A stretch of 64,000 bases of DNA from Chryseobacterium sp. ZHDP1. GTDB taxonomy: Bacteria; Bacteroidota; Bacteroidia; Flavobacteriales; Weeksellaceae. Each line of letters begins with the position of its first letter. Position 1 is the first letter of the stretch. Both the position numbers and the translations under genes were made by a program. The notes beneath the pieces are model-generated. The model did no database searches and was not told the origin of the DNA. It was given only the letters and a program-made list of their open reading frames with translations. The stretch lies in NCBI RefSeq assembly GCF_018603435.1, contig NZ_CP075682.1, positions 3,100,001 through 3,164,000 of the forward strand, written 5' to 3'. Below, piece after piece: positions 44,673-52,212 of this stretch.

Positions 44673-45114
44673 TATTATCTGGAAAGTAAAAACCTTCGAC
44701 GAATTTACGGTTCCTGAACTGTATGCGGTTTTAAAAGCCCGAATTGATGTTTTTGTGGTGGAGCAGAACTGTCCTTATCCGGATTTAGACGGTTATGATC
44801 AGAAAGCAATTCACATCTGGGCAGAAGAAGACGGCGAAGTTTTGGCGAACTGCAGGATTTTCGACAAGGGTATAAAATATAATGAAGCTTCAATAGGAAG
44901 GGTTTTAACCACAGAGAAGGCGAGAGGAAAAAACTTAGGCAGGCAATTGATCCAATATGCGGTTGAAACGATCGAAAACCGTTTCCGGACTTCTGAAATC
45001 AGGATTTCTGCGCAGGATTACCTGCTGAAATTTTATGGAGATTTCGGGTTTGAAGATACGGGAAAAAAATATCTGGAAGACGACATTCCGCATACGGAAA
45101 TGCTCAGAAAATAA
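44665..45114 (+). CDS. GNAT family acetyltransferase, ElaA-like
   Basis: The 149-residue protein resembles ElaA: WKVKTFDEFTVPELYAVLK, RIDVFVVEQNCPYPDLDGYD and the acetyl-CoA loop region IGRVLTTEKARGKNLGRQL, then LLKFYGDFGF. GNAT enzymes transfer acetyl groups from acetyl-CoA; the acceptor is unknown. It starts at ATG 44665 inside the end of engB (8-base overlap) and is followed by a terminator. Confidence 0.9.
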   Translation: MSNIIWKVKTFDEFTVPELYAVLKARIDVFVVEQNCPYPDLDGYDQKAIHIWAEEDGEVLANCRIFDKGIKYNEASIGRVLTTEKARGKNLGRQLIQYAVETIENRFRTSEIRISAQDYLLKFYGDFGFEDTGKKYLEDDIPHTEMLRK

Positions 45115-45117
45115 AGA

Positions 45118-45147
45118 AAAGCGAGGAATTGATTCTTCGCTTTTTTG
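45118..45147 (+). terminator. Terminator after the engB-GNAT operon
   Basis: AAAGCGAGGAA pairs with TTCTTCGCTTT (one G-U) around TTGA, followed by a T-run. Confidence 0.8.
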
Positions 45148-45233
45148 TTGTTGGATTTTTCGTCAAGACGCAAGAAGCTGAATATATATTTTATAAAAAG
45201 CGCAAAGATTTTATCTTTAAACTAATTTCAGAA

Positions 45234-45402
45234 TTAACCGCAAAAGGGACAAAAGATGATGTTAAAGCGAATTTCCAAGATAATTAAAGCACTCAAAAGA
45301 ATAAAAATCAAAGATTTTTAAAAACTATTGTTTTCTTTTTAATTTGTAATGATCAACTTTAAATAAAAAATTTAATAGATCTTTTGTTCCTTTTGCGGTT
45401 AA
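45234..45402. repeat. Large inverted-repeat structure without a gene
   Basis: A 24-base arm at 45234-45257 (TTAACCGCAAAAGGGACAAA...) matches the reverse complement of 45379-45402 at 23 of 24 positions. An internal AAAATCAAAGATTTTT occurs near 45305-45320 and again inverted near 45439-45456. The surrounding 45150-45545 stretch has no credible ORF. Its style (CGCAAAG words) recalls the arms around the GxxExxY gene, so it may be an emptied relative (inference). Confidence 0.6.
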
Positions 45403-45577
45403 ATAAAAGTTTAAACAGACTTTTTGATAAAATTGATTGAAAAATCTTTGATTTTTTTAACTTATGTGTTCTTTTCTTTCATTTAAGCTTTAAACTTAAA
45501 CCACTAAAGTATTACCATCTTTTGCACCTTTAGATAAGTTTACTATTTAAATCAACTGTAGTACACTAAAATATGCA

Positions 45578-45830
45578 GTGCATGAATAAAAATATAATGA
45601 GCAACAACTAAAATGTAGTGAGTAATGACAAAAATACAGTGAGCAACAATAAAAATATAGTGAGCAACAACAAAAACATAGTGAGTAATAACAAAAATGG
45701 AGTAAGCAATGACAAAAATACAGTGAGCAATGATAAAAATACACTGCGCTAAACTAAAAATACACTGTGCTAAAGCAAAAATGCCGAGAACCGAAATAAA
45801 AGCATAGCGGACTAGAATAAAAAGTATAAG
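45578..45830. repeat. 21-bp tandem repeat array (minisatellite)
   Basis: About a dozen units of the type GTGAGCAATGACAAAAATAC+A are laid head to tail. The GTG-like anchor recurs at 45597, 45618, 45639, 45660, 45681, 45702, 45723, 45744, 45765, 45786 and 45807, exactly 21 bases each time, with degenerate units at both ends. There are no spacers, so it is not CRISPR. The minus strand is open and would encode hydrophobic heptapeptides, but it lies beyond the terminator of the neighbouring operon. Confidence 0.9.
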
Positions 45831-45931
45831 AAGTATAATAAAACGGTTGGAGGAAGTCTTATAACTCAATGATGTGGGTTGAGAATCGTATGTAAAAAAA
45901 ACCATTCTCAGACAGAAGGTCGAGAAAAACA

Positions 45932-45969
45932 TAAAAAAAAGGCTGTTTTCACGAGTTGTGATGCAGCCT
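45932..45969 (-). terminator. Terminator of the ten-gene operon
   Basis: On the minus strand AGGCTG ... CAGCCT form the stem, with internal CAC/GTG pairing, followed by a run of eight U. It lies ten bases after the vWA lipoprotein stop. Confidence 0.8.
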
Positions 45970-45978
45970 CTAATATTT

Positions 45979-46866
45979 TTATTTTCCGGAAATGGCTTTT
46001 AAGATAATAGGTTCCAAATTGGAAGGAAGATCCGCAGATTTGATCTGATAATTTTTAATCTTCATTTCTTTGAACCAGTTTTCCCAGTATTCTTTGATGA
46101 CGGCTTCTTCGAAAGGATTTCCTTTTTCCGGATTGATTCCTAAGACGATGACTTCGAGATTGTTCAGATTATCATTTGCTTTTACAAAGCCGAATTTATT
46201 TTTTTCTATAACTTCTTTAAAGTTGGAAGTCGTAAGATGATTGGCTTTTATGAGTTTGCCGGTAAGATAAGAGGTTTTGCTTCCTTCCGAAAATTTTGTG
46301 TTTTCATGGTACATATATCCGTCGGTAAGAATAAATAATATGTTTCTGTGGTCGTTTTTAATGCAGTAATCTTTTACTTTATTTTTAAAAAATTCCCAAA
46401 TGTCAGAACCTACATAATTTCCGTCTTTTATCGCTGACTGATAGATCGTTGTCGGTAATTCCGAATATTTTTTATCCACCTGATCAAAATAGTTTCTGGG
46501 AGTGTTTTTATCAAAGGAAACTTTCAGCTCTTTGGTAAGTTCATTCATTTTCGGATCTAAAGGTTCCGGATTGAAGAAAACCTGCATCTGATCTTCGTAG
46601 GTAATGATTTTTTTAGATTTGATGTGGTTTAAAAATCCTTTTTCAATCGCTTTGATGTACTCGGTATCTCTCTGGAAATATTCCATTGTGGGATTCGGGT
46701 TCGTTTTAGGATCGATTCTGTCGGATAAATCAATTAAAATACTGACATTAATATTGTTTGAATCAACTACAACAGGATTTTTTGTTCCCTCTTCAGTTTT
46801 GCCTGTTTTATCTTTGCAACATGAAGCTAAAGAAATAATCATTAATAAATAAAATATTTTTTTCAT
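45979..46866 (-). CDS. vWA-like lipoprotein, last gene of the ten-gene operon
   Basis: The 295-residue product, read from the ATG at 46866, has a lipobox ending LASC16 and then a domain resembling von Willebrand factor A: first strand VSILIDLSDRID (D46-x-S48, with R50 where MIDAS has the second Ser), a later ILFILTDGYMY and LEVIVLGINPEKGNPFEE. vWA domains bind metal and partner proteins. The MIDAS triad is incomplete, so the fold call is moderate. It starts ten bases after the coiled-coil membrane protein gene. Outer-membrane or periplasmic location is expected. Confidence 0.7.
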   Translation of the reverse strand: MKKIFYLLMIISLASCCKDKTGKTEEGTKNPVVVDSNNINVSILIDLSDRIDPKTNPNPTMEYFQRDTEYIKAIEKGFLNHIKSKKIITYEDQMQVFFNPEPLDPKMNELTKELKVSFDKNTPRNYFDQVDKKYSELPTTIYQSAIKDGNYVGSDIWEFFKNKVKDYCIKNDHRNILFILTDGYMYHENTKFSEGSKTSYLTGKLIKANHLTTSNFKEVIEKNKFGFVKANDNLNNLEVIVLGINPEKGNPFEEAVIKEYWENWFKEMKIKNYQIKSADLPSNLEPIILKAISGK

Positions 46867-46876
46867 ATTCTGTAAT

Positions 46877-48217
46877 TTATAAGGATGATAAATAAACAAG
46901 GTTCTGATTGTCCGAATTGGCTCCTACAGTTTCCAGATTGGTATTATACGTAGAAATGCATTCATCAATCATGGTCTGTTTTTCCGTTCTGGAAACGGCA
47001 ATTTTCTCTCCGATAAACGTGATCCAGCCCTGAACATATTCCGAAGCATACAGCTTGTAATCTTTGGTCGGAATAATTACGCCGTCGATAATATTCTGAA
47101 GTTCCTCAATTCTTCCTCTTATTTTAATGATGGATTCTTTTATATTTCCGATAGCCGCAAGAATTTCTTCAATTTCTTTCTTTAAAACATTAATTTTTTC
47201 CTGAAAAAATTCTACTCTTTTCTGTCTGATTTCCTGTTCGTTTTTAATCTTATCCTTTTCGCGGTGCTCTTTCATTACAAAGTCGAAAACGAGTCCCCAG
47301 ATAATGTACACGATGAATCCTGCGAAGATAATTTCCCAAAACTGATTTTTGGTAAAAGCAATTTTAAGATCGAATGGAAGAGAATCAAAAGTTTTTTCTA
47401 CATCATATATTTTTTTTTCAATTTCATACGCTAAAATGACATCAAAAATAAAAGTCACCATAAGTAATAAACCGAGTTTGATATAATTGGCTGTAGTTTT
47501 ATTCTCTCCAAACATATGGATCAAAAAACCTAATCCAAGAAATACAAAAGGAATTAAAACAACAAAAGCAGCTTCGGTTGAACCATCATTCCAGGCTTTA
47601 GCTAATGCCTGTGGATCAAAAACACTTTGTATCACAGTGCTTTTTGCGTCAAAACCTTTAAAGAATGCAGAATAGGAGGTTGAAATATAAAATACTCCTA
47701 AATATAAAGTTATCGGGATTAAAAGAAGTAAACCAATGATAAATTTTGCTGAAGCTCCTTTTGTGGCTTTTACATTGTATTTTTCGGGATTTCTGGGAAG
47801 ATCAATGATTTCTGAGTTTAAGGTTTCAATGGTTTGCTGATGGCTTTCTACTTCCCTGTTTTTGATTTTCAGCTGTTCTTCCTTGGTTTCCTGCGAAACA
47901 ATGAGTGCTTTAATTTCTGTTTCGCGGTTCTTCTGTTCATTCACATAAGACTCTTTCAGCTGTTGCTGTTTTTCCACCATTTCTTTTTCTTCATTCTGAA
48001 ATTTCGAGTAAACGGCATCCAGACAGATGGAAAGGGTAGAATGGTTTCCGCTGGTTCGGGAACTGTCCCGATAGCCGGATTCGTGGTAGGTTCTTTTGCG
48101 TGTTTCCTCGGAAGACTCTTCCTCAGTATTTACTTCAGTTTTCGGAAGCTGCTCTTCTTTGGGTTCTGCGGGAACAGATTTTAGTTTAAATAAATTTTTT
48201 ATACTGGTGGTATCCAT
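46877..48217 (-). CDS. Unknown membrane protein with N- and C-terminal coiled coils
   Basis: The 446-residue protein has a charged N-terminus, a coiled coil at about residues 65-150 (rich in Gln/Glu/Lys), four hydrophobic segments (about 160-180, 212-235, 245-265 and 290-312), a second long coiled coil (about 318-390) and a soluble tail. No known domain was recognised. Its architecture suits a membrane scaffold or sensor linking cytoplasmic partners. It lies five bases after the TerB-like gene and ten before the vWA-like lipoprotein gene, in the ten-gene operon. Function unknown. Confidence 0.7.
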   Translation of the reverse strand: MDTTSIKNLFKLKSVPAEPKEEQLPKTEVNTEEESSEETRKRTYHESGYRDSSRTSGNHSTLSICLDAVYSKFQNEEKEMVEKQQQLKESYVNEQKNRETEIKALIVSQETKEEQLKIKNREVESHQQTIETLNSEIIDLPRNPEKYNVKATKGASAKFIIGLLLLIPITLYLGVFYISTSYSAFFKGFDAKSTVIQSVFDPQALAKAWNDGSTEAAFVVLIPFVFLGLGFLIHMFGENKTTANYIKLGLLLMVTFIFDVILAYEIEKKIYDVEKTFDSLPFDLKIAFTKNQFWEIIFAGFIVYIIWGLVFDFVMKEHREKDKIKNEQEIRQKRVEFFQEKINVLKKEIEEILAAIGNIKESIIKIRGRIEELQNIIDGVIIPTKDYKLYASEYVQGWITFIGEKIAVSRTEKQTMIDECISTYNTNLETVGANSDNQNLVYLSSL

Positions 48218-48222
48218 GATGG

Positions 48223-48630
48223 TTAGTTTTTGAGTTCATATAAAATTTCACTTTTAGGCTTTCCTGTTCGTATCGCTTCAATGAGGTAATCTACGATGGC
48301 GGTTACATTTTCTTCCATAAACCCGAACATCAGAACGTACTTTTGCATCGTGGTATATTCATTCGGGGAAACAATTCCGTCTGCCCAGATCATAACGGTA
48401 AGATCGTACAGATAATCTATTTTTTCTTCGATTGTCTGCGGAATCAGCGACTTCATATTGAGAGGGTTCAGAAGGATCTCGTCTAAATTTTTTGATGAAA
48501 TGCCTCTTTCTTCGGCGCAGTTATAAAGCATTTTCAGTTCAAGGGCACTGAAATCATCATCACAGATCGCCATTTGATACAGCCTTAAGAAATGCGCTTT
48601 AAGATGTTCCGTAATGTTGTTATTTTCCAT
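48223..48630 (-). CDS. TerB-like tellurite-resistance/stress family protein
   Basis: The 135-residue all-helical acidic protein has the TerB pattern of two helical repeats with acidic turns: MAICDDDFSALELKMLYN early and VMIWADGIVSPNEYTTMQKY later, each with a D-x(3)-S-x-x-E spacing typical of the metal-binding turns. TerB-like proteins belong to stress and defence-linked Ter systems and often associate with membranes. Its start overlaps the upstream membrane protein gene by 11 bases, so translation is coupled. Confidence 0.72.
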   Translation of the reverse strand: MENNNITEHLKAHFLRLYQMAICDDDFSALELKMLYNCAEERGISSKNLDEILLNPLNMKSLIPQTIEEKIDYLYDLTVMIWADGIVSPNEYTTMQKYVLMFGFMEENVTAIVDYLIEAIRTGKPKSEILYELKN

Positions 48631-49036
48631 GATTGTCTTCTTCCTTTGGTTTTTTAGGATTAATAATTCGGTCTCTGGATACAGCTCTTTGATGGATGGG
48701 AACTGAAGGCTGTGAAGTTTCCCCGGTAATTTCTTCTTCCTTTTTCTGCTCGGTTTTTTCCACGAAACCTATCAGCAGAAATAAAATTCCTGTAACAACA
48801 TCAATCGGAATCCACACACTTTTCCTTAACAGATAAATGGGAAGCACAGGATTGAAAAGAATAAGGATGATAAGGAAAATTATACTGAAGTAATGCTGCT
48901 TAAAGGTTAATGTATTGTACAAAACCAATAAAGCTCCTGCGGAAACAAGGATTCTGAGAAAAGTATAATATTCTATAGGAAGTCTGAAGATACCGATGAA
49001 ACAGCATAACGCACAGAAGGTGAGAAATGGTTTCAT
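48620..49036 (-). CDS. Small four-helix membrane protein (DUF6804-like)
   Basis: The 138-residue protein has four hydrophobic segments in its first 95 residues, with LPIEYYTFLRILVSAGA and ILFNPVLPIYLLRKSVWIPID, a pattern I associate with DUF6804, and a charged cytoplasmic tail of about 45 residues. Function is unknown. It sits between the TM2 and TerB-like genes in the ten-gene operon and overlaps the latter by 11 bases. Confidence 0.65.
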   Translation of the reverse strand: MKPFLTFCALCCFIGIFRLPIEYYTFLRILVSAGALLVLYNTLTFKQHYFSIIFLIILILFNPVLPIYLLRKSVWIPIDVVTGILFLLIGFVEKTEQKKEEEITGETSQPSVPIHQRAVSRDRIINPKKPKEEDNHGK

Positions 49037-49047
49037 ATGCTGTACTA

Positions 49048-49263
49048 TTAAAATCCTGTCCGAAGGTTATATTTGTAATTAAAACGGCTTTCAGACATGA
49101 ACAGAAATGCAAAAAAATCGATAACGGAAATAATGACAGGAATAAAAGTCCAGCAAAATAACAGGTAAAGAATTCCCATAATGTTCTGCCCCAGATAAAA
49201 TCTGTGGATGCCTATTCCTCCAAGGAAAAAAGCAAGTAAGGCGGCGGTAGATTTTGATTTCAT
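49048..49263 (-). CDS. TM2 domain protein
   Basis: The 71-residue protein, read from the ATG at 49263 (MKSKSTAALLAFFLGGIGIH), is a TM2 domain: LLAFFLGGIGIHRFYLGQ, a turn, then a second helix with CWTFIPVIISVIDFF. TM2 proteins are small two-helix membrane proteins often paired with PH-like/SHOCT proteins. A longer frame from 49308 overlaps the upstream gene and is not needed; the chosen start lies seven bases after that stop. Confidence 0.85.
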   Translation of the reverse strand: MKSKSTAALLAFFLGGIGIHRFYLGQNIMGILYLLFCWTFIPVIISVIDFFAFLFMSESRFNYKYNLRTGF

Positions 49264-49270
49264 AATTTTT

Positions 49271-49897
49271 TTAAACTCGGGATAGAATTTCGTTTTTCTT
49301 TGTTTCAAACTCTTCCGGAGAAATAACTCCGCTTTCTTTTAGTCCTTTCAGTTTCTGTAATAAAGCAAAAGGATCTTCATTTTCAATCAATAAAGGTTTC
49401 TTCTCCTCCTGAAACATCTGAGGCTGTGTAATAATGGGCGTTGCATTATTTACGGTAACCCCTCCTGCGGAAGCTCTTAAGGTCTCAAGATTTTTTTCTC
49501 TTCTTACACCCCGCATTCTTTCTTCCACTTCCTGCGCAAACTGGTATAGCTTTCGGGCTTGGTTTTTAGGCAGGTAATCCATCATATTGGTAAAATGTTG
49601 TGTTGTTTTTACCATAAAAGTTGAACCTACAATCCCTTCTTTAATATGGCAGTCTGCAACATCTACCCAGCTGTAATCCTGAAAATCCATAGACAAACCA
49701 AAGTTTTTGGGTCTGCAGAAAATAATTCTTCTGTTGGTAAGCGCGATGCAGTCCGGAGATAAATTGAGTACCGGTTTTTTCTGAACGGCAATGTATTCCA
49801 TAGTTTCCTGCGAGGTGAGCAGACTGTTAATTCTCCCTAAAAGCTTTTCGACGGCTTTTGGATCTTGTTCTTCATTTAAAAATTTTTTTAAGTTCAT
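49271..49897 (-). CDS. PH-like domain protein with C-terminal SHOCT motif
   Basis: The 208-residue cytoplasmic protein has a bacterial PH-like domain (about residues 30-125; SPDCIALTNRRIIFCRPK and DYSWVDVADCHIKEG are typical) and a C-terminal SHOCT motif (about 175-207: LLQKLKGLKESGVISPEEFE). Such domains are thought to mediate membrane or oligomer interactions. Next to it is a TM2 gene, a frequent partner. It lies in the middle of the ten-gene operon. Confidence 0.82.
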   Translation of the reverse strand: MNLKKFLNEEQDPKAVEKLLGRINSLLTSQETMEYIAVQKKPVLNLSPDCIALTNRRIIFCRPKNFGLSMDFQDYSWVDVADCHIKEGIVGSTFMVKTTQHFTNMMDYLPKNQARKLYQFAQEVEERMRGVRREKNLETLRASAGGVTVNNATPIITQPQMFQEEKKPLLIENEDPFALLQKLKGLKESGVISPEEFETKKNEILSRV

Positions 49898-49916
49898 GAT
49901 GATATTTTGTTTTTAG

Positions 49917-50441
49917 TTATTTTACATCTTTATAAAAAACATAACCTTTCTTCCCGGAAGATTTTACTTTTATTTTGTACCATGAACCTTCTTTGGAAAG
50001 TGGAATCAGCTTTTCGTTTTTGTAAACTCTTACTAGAACGGGAGATTTCATAGATGGCTTTTCGTAAATATTGGTGGTTGCTATTCCGGTAATGTATCGG
50101 TTGGAACTAAGGTCTACGTTTACCTCATCAATAAAAACTTTTGGAGGTTTATTGGATTTTGTTTTTGAAGAAGTATAAGAATCGGAAGTTTTATGCTTTT
50201 TAGTTTTTCTTTTCTTTGCTGAACTTCTGCCGGATGAATAACTTTCTGAAGAGCCGCCGCCGCAAACGCCGCAGGTTCCGCCGCTGCTGCAGTGTCCGCA
50301 CCGTGAACAGTTGGAACACGCTGTACAATTGGCAGAGCCTGTACATCTTCCTTCGTGTCCTATATTGTCGTTTGCTTTAAAGCAAGAGTTTAAAAGAAAA
50401 GAACCGAAGGCGATTATGATGAAGGGTATTAGTTTTTTCAT
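49917..50441 (-). CDS. Cys-rich lipoprotein with C-terminal SH3b domain
   Basis: The 174-residue product has a lipobox LNSC20, then a Cys-rich stretch (about residues 33-61) with eight cysteines in CxxC/CxxCxxC spacing (CTACSNCSRCGHCSSGG), a basic Ser/Lys-rich linker, and an SH3b domain (about 110-174, with TNIYEKPSMKSPVLVRVYKN and KGYVFYKDVK). The Cys cluster could bind metal or be redox-active. SH3b domains often bind cell-wall material. It starts two bases after the PD-(D/E)XK gene. Confidence 0.8.
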   Translation of the reverse strand: MKKLIPFIIIAFGSFLLNSCFKANDNIGHEGRCTGSANCTACSNCSRCGHCSSGGTCGVCGGGSSESYSSGRSSAKKRKTKKHKTSDSYTSSKTKSNKPPKVFIDEVNVDLSSNRYITGIATTNIYEKPSMKSPVLVRVYKNEKLIPLSKEGSWYKIKVKSSGKKGYVFYKDVK

Positions 50442-50443
50442 GG

Positions 50444-51514
50444 TTAATTATAATTTTCTAATGTCTGATGAAGCTGATTTCTGTAGTTGTAGATTTCGTC
50501 CAGACTGTTTAATAAAACTTTTTCTCCGGCATCTTTTCCGTTGTGGAAAATCTCCAGATATTTATTAGCGGTATTAAAATGCAGTCTGCAAAGCGGTTTT
50601 CGGTTGTTGTCGTCGAGTAAAATTCCGAAGTAAGACAACGTGTCTCTGTAAGCAATTCTTGAAGAAGGTATTTTCTCCCGCAGAATGGCTTTTACGATCT
50701 GGAAACCTTCCAGTTCTTCTTCTGTGGTTACAATTTTAGACTCGCTGGTTTCATGGATGGGCTGCGAAGTTTTTACATCATCTTCGCGCTGTTCGATCTG
50801 TTCATTAATGCTTAAAGCAGATTTTAACCTGAAACTGATGGATTCATTAATAGAAGTCGTTAATGCTTTTTTGGCGTATTCTTTAAACGAGATCATTCGG
50901 TTTGCTGTTAACGGCTTTTCGAAGAAACGGTTCACAAGAAGTTTTACCAGTTCATCGGACGGATTTTCAATTTCTTTTTCGAATTCTTTTCTGATGGCTT
51001 TGATGTATTTTAAAGCTTCCGCAGAATCCAGAATACTTTCCAGATTGTAGTCTTTTTTGGTGAAGCTTTCCAGAATTTTGATGGAACTGTCTTTCAGATC
51101 TTCAATATTGATCGTGAAAAACGGCTTTTCATCCATAATATTGGGCTTTTCCAGATCCGTGTAAAAATTGTAAACAATCCCGTTCGTTAAAACGCCGAAT
51201 CGTGTTTTGGAAACGTGATAATACCGGTGAAGCTGAGAATTGTGGGCATCTGCACTTTCTTTCCAGTGTTTGCATTCGATGATGAAAATAGGCTCATCAT
51301 TGTTTTTGATGACATAATCTACTTTTTCGCCTTTCTTGGTTCCGATGTCGCAAACGTGTTCGGGAACCACTTCTGTAGGATTGAAAATATCATATCCTAA
51401 AATCTGAATAAAAGGCATCACAAAAGCATTTTTTGTGGCTTCTTCTGTTCCGATCTGGTCTTTTAGCCCGATTACTTTCTGGTGAAGCTGTTCCAGTTTA
51501 ATTTTAAGATCCAT
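50444..51514 (-). CDS. Orphan HsdR-N-type PD-(D/E)XK protein
   Basis: The 356-residue protein starts with a type I restriction R-subunit N-terminal-like domain: TEEATKNAFVMPFIQILGYD, then D66, E80 and K82 (VDYVIK ... FIIECKHW) and Q94-x3-Y98, a complete PD-(D/E)XK core with QxxxY. Beyond residue 170 there is a helical region and a C-terminal alpha/beta domain (about 270-350, RIAYRDTLSYFGILLDDN). There is no helicase domain and no HsdM or HsdS gene nearby, so it is not a classical restriction enzyme. It is the third gene of the ten-gene operon. Confidence 0.8.
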   Translation of the reverse strand: MDLKIKLEQLHQKVIGLKDQIGTEEATKNAFVMPFIQILGYDIFNPTEVVPEHVCDIGTKKGEKVDYVIKNNDEPIFIIECKHWKESADAHNSQLHRYYHVSKTRFGVLTNGIVYNFYTDLEKPNIMDEKPFFTINIEDLKDSSIKILESFTKKDYNLESILDSAEALKYIKAIRKEFEKEIENPSDELVKLLVNRFFEKPLTANRMISFKEYAKKALTTSINESISFRLKSALSINEQIEQREDDVKTSQPIHETSESKIVTTEEELEGFQIVKAILREKIPSSRIAYRDTLSYFGILLDDNNRKPLCRLHFNTANKYLEIFHNGKDAGEKVLLNSLDEIYNYRNQLHQTLENYN

Positions 51515-51518
51515 GATT

Positions 51519-51857
51519 TTATTTTTTTAAAGTTTCATCTGTAATTTCTGCTTCCGGAGCATTCAGTTTTACGGAAGCAATGCCGTTTTCCATTCCGGAT
51601 TTTGTGCTGTAAAGCTGACTTTTCCCAATGATTTCGCCGTTTCTTGCTTTCAGAACGAAATAATCTTTTTGGTTTACAGCGATTCTTCTGTCGTATCTGA
51701 AATCGTACTGAGAGTTAATTTTTACAGATCCGATTCCCTTTAAACACGAAGCTTTCTGAACGTAGCCTTCGCTTGTTAAAATAATTTCACCGTTTGCGGC
51801 TTTCAGATTAAACTGATACTCTTTGTTTACTCTTTGCGTGATGACGAATTTTCCCAT
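51519..51857 (-). CDS. YegP family (DUF1508) protein with two repeats
   Basis: The 112-residue protein carries two DUF1508 units, YQFNLKAANGEIILTSEGY and YFVLKARNGEIIGKSQLYST, each ending in GIxSVKxN. The fold is a compact beta-alpha repeat; function is unknown. It starts 12 bases after the 68-residue gene and ends four bases before the PD-(D/E)XK gene, as second gene of the operon. Confidence 0.88.
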   Translation of the reverse strand: MGKFVITQRVNKEYQFNLKAANGEIILTSEGYVQKASCLKGIGSVKINSQYDFRYDRRIAVNQKDYFVLKARNGEIIGKSQLYSTKSGMENGIASVKLNAPEAEITDETLKK

Positions 51858-51869
51858 GGGTGTTGATTT

Positions 51870-52076
51870 TTATGTGGTATGACATTCTTTAGAGCATGTT
51901 TTGCATCCATTCGCTTTTGCATAGTCTTTTTTTGCTTCTTTTACTGCGCTTTCACAACTGTAAAACATGCCTAAATATTTCCTGTTATTCGGATTCGGAA
52001 GAAAGATACAGTCTTCATAATGTACTTCATGGTCTCCGTTTTCCTGAGCTTTTGTGTGTACGTAATATCTTTTCAT
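51870..52076 (-). CDS. Small Cys/His-rich protein, first gene of the ten-gene operon
   Basis: The 68-residue protein has a conserved-looking layout: YYVHTKAQENGDHEVH at the start, then CIFLPNPNNRKYLG and a C-terminal GCKTCSKECHTT. Five cysteines and several histidines could form a small metal site. I recognise it only as a hypothetical family of Bacteroidetes. It has a clear -7 element 29 bases upstream and a palindrome centred 33 bases before that element, and it heads the operon. Confidence 0.72.
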   Translation of the reverse strand: MKRYYVHTKAQENGDHEVHYEDCIFLPNPNNRKYLGMFYSCESAVKEAKKDYAKANGCKTCSKECHTT

Positions 52077-52104
52077 AATAATTATTGTGGTTGTTTTTCT
52101 GTTC

Positions 52105-52112
52105 CAAAAGTA
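52105..52112 (-). promoter_or_regulatory. -7 promoter element of the ten-gene operon (TACTTTTG)
   Basis: Minus-strand TACTTTTG matches TAnnTTTG, 29 bases before the ATG at 52076. Confidence 0.75.
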
Positions 52113-52131
52113 TCACGCTTTGATGAGTAAT

Positions 52132-52151
52132 TTTTACGGCTTTCCGTAAAA
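52132..52151. promoter_or_regulatory. Operator palindrome, copy A (TTTTACGG-N4-CCGTAAAA)
   Basis: Eight-base perfect arms with four-base spacer. The centre (52141.5) lies 33 bp upstream of the -7 centre (52108.5), about position -41. The 7-2-7 spacing suits NarL/LuxR-type dimers. Confidence 0.75.
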
Positions 52152-52161
52152 CGGGCAAAAA

Positions 52162-52190
52162 ATAAAAAACCTTTCAACAAAATTGAAAGG
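52162..52190 (-). terminator. Terminator of the first response regulator gene
   Basis: On the minus strand CCTTTCAA and TTGAAAGG pair around five bases and are followed by TTTTTTA. Confidence 0.85.
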
Positions 52191-52212
52191 CTGTATTGTT
52201 TGATTGATATTT

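Noticed and set aside
45578-45830. CRISPR array
   Set aside because: Units are 21 bases and contiguous, with no unique spacers and no cas genes nearby.
45552-45932. 126-residue minus-strand frame through the 21-bp array, with hydrophobic heptapeptides
   Set aside because: Its start lies in the U-run of the operon terminator, and openness follows from a 21-bp repeat that lacks stops. A 65-residue frame in another phase is equally open, so openness is no evidence for coding.
50444-51514. Type I restriction-modification system
   Set aside because: Only the R-subunit N-terminal-like domain exists; no helicase motifs, HsdM or HsdS are in the window.
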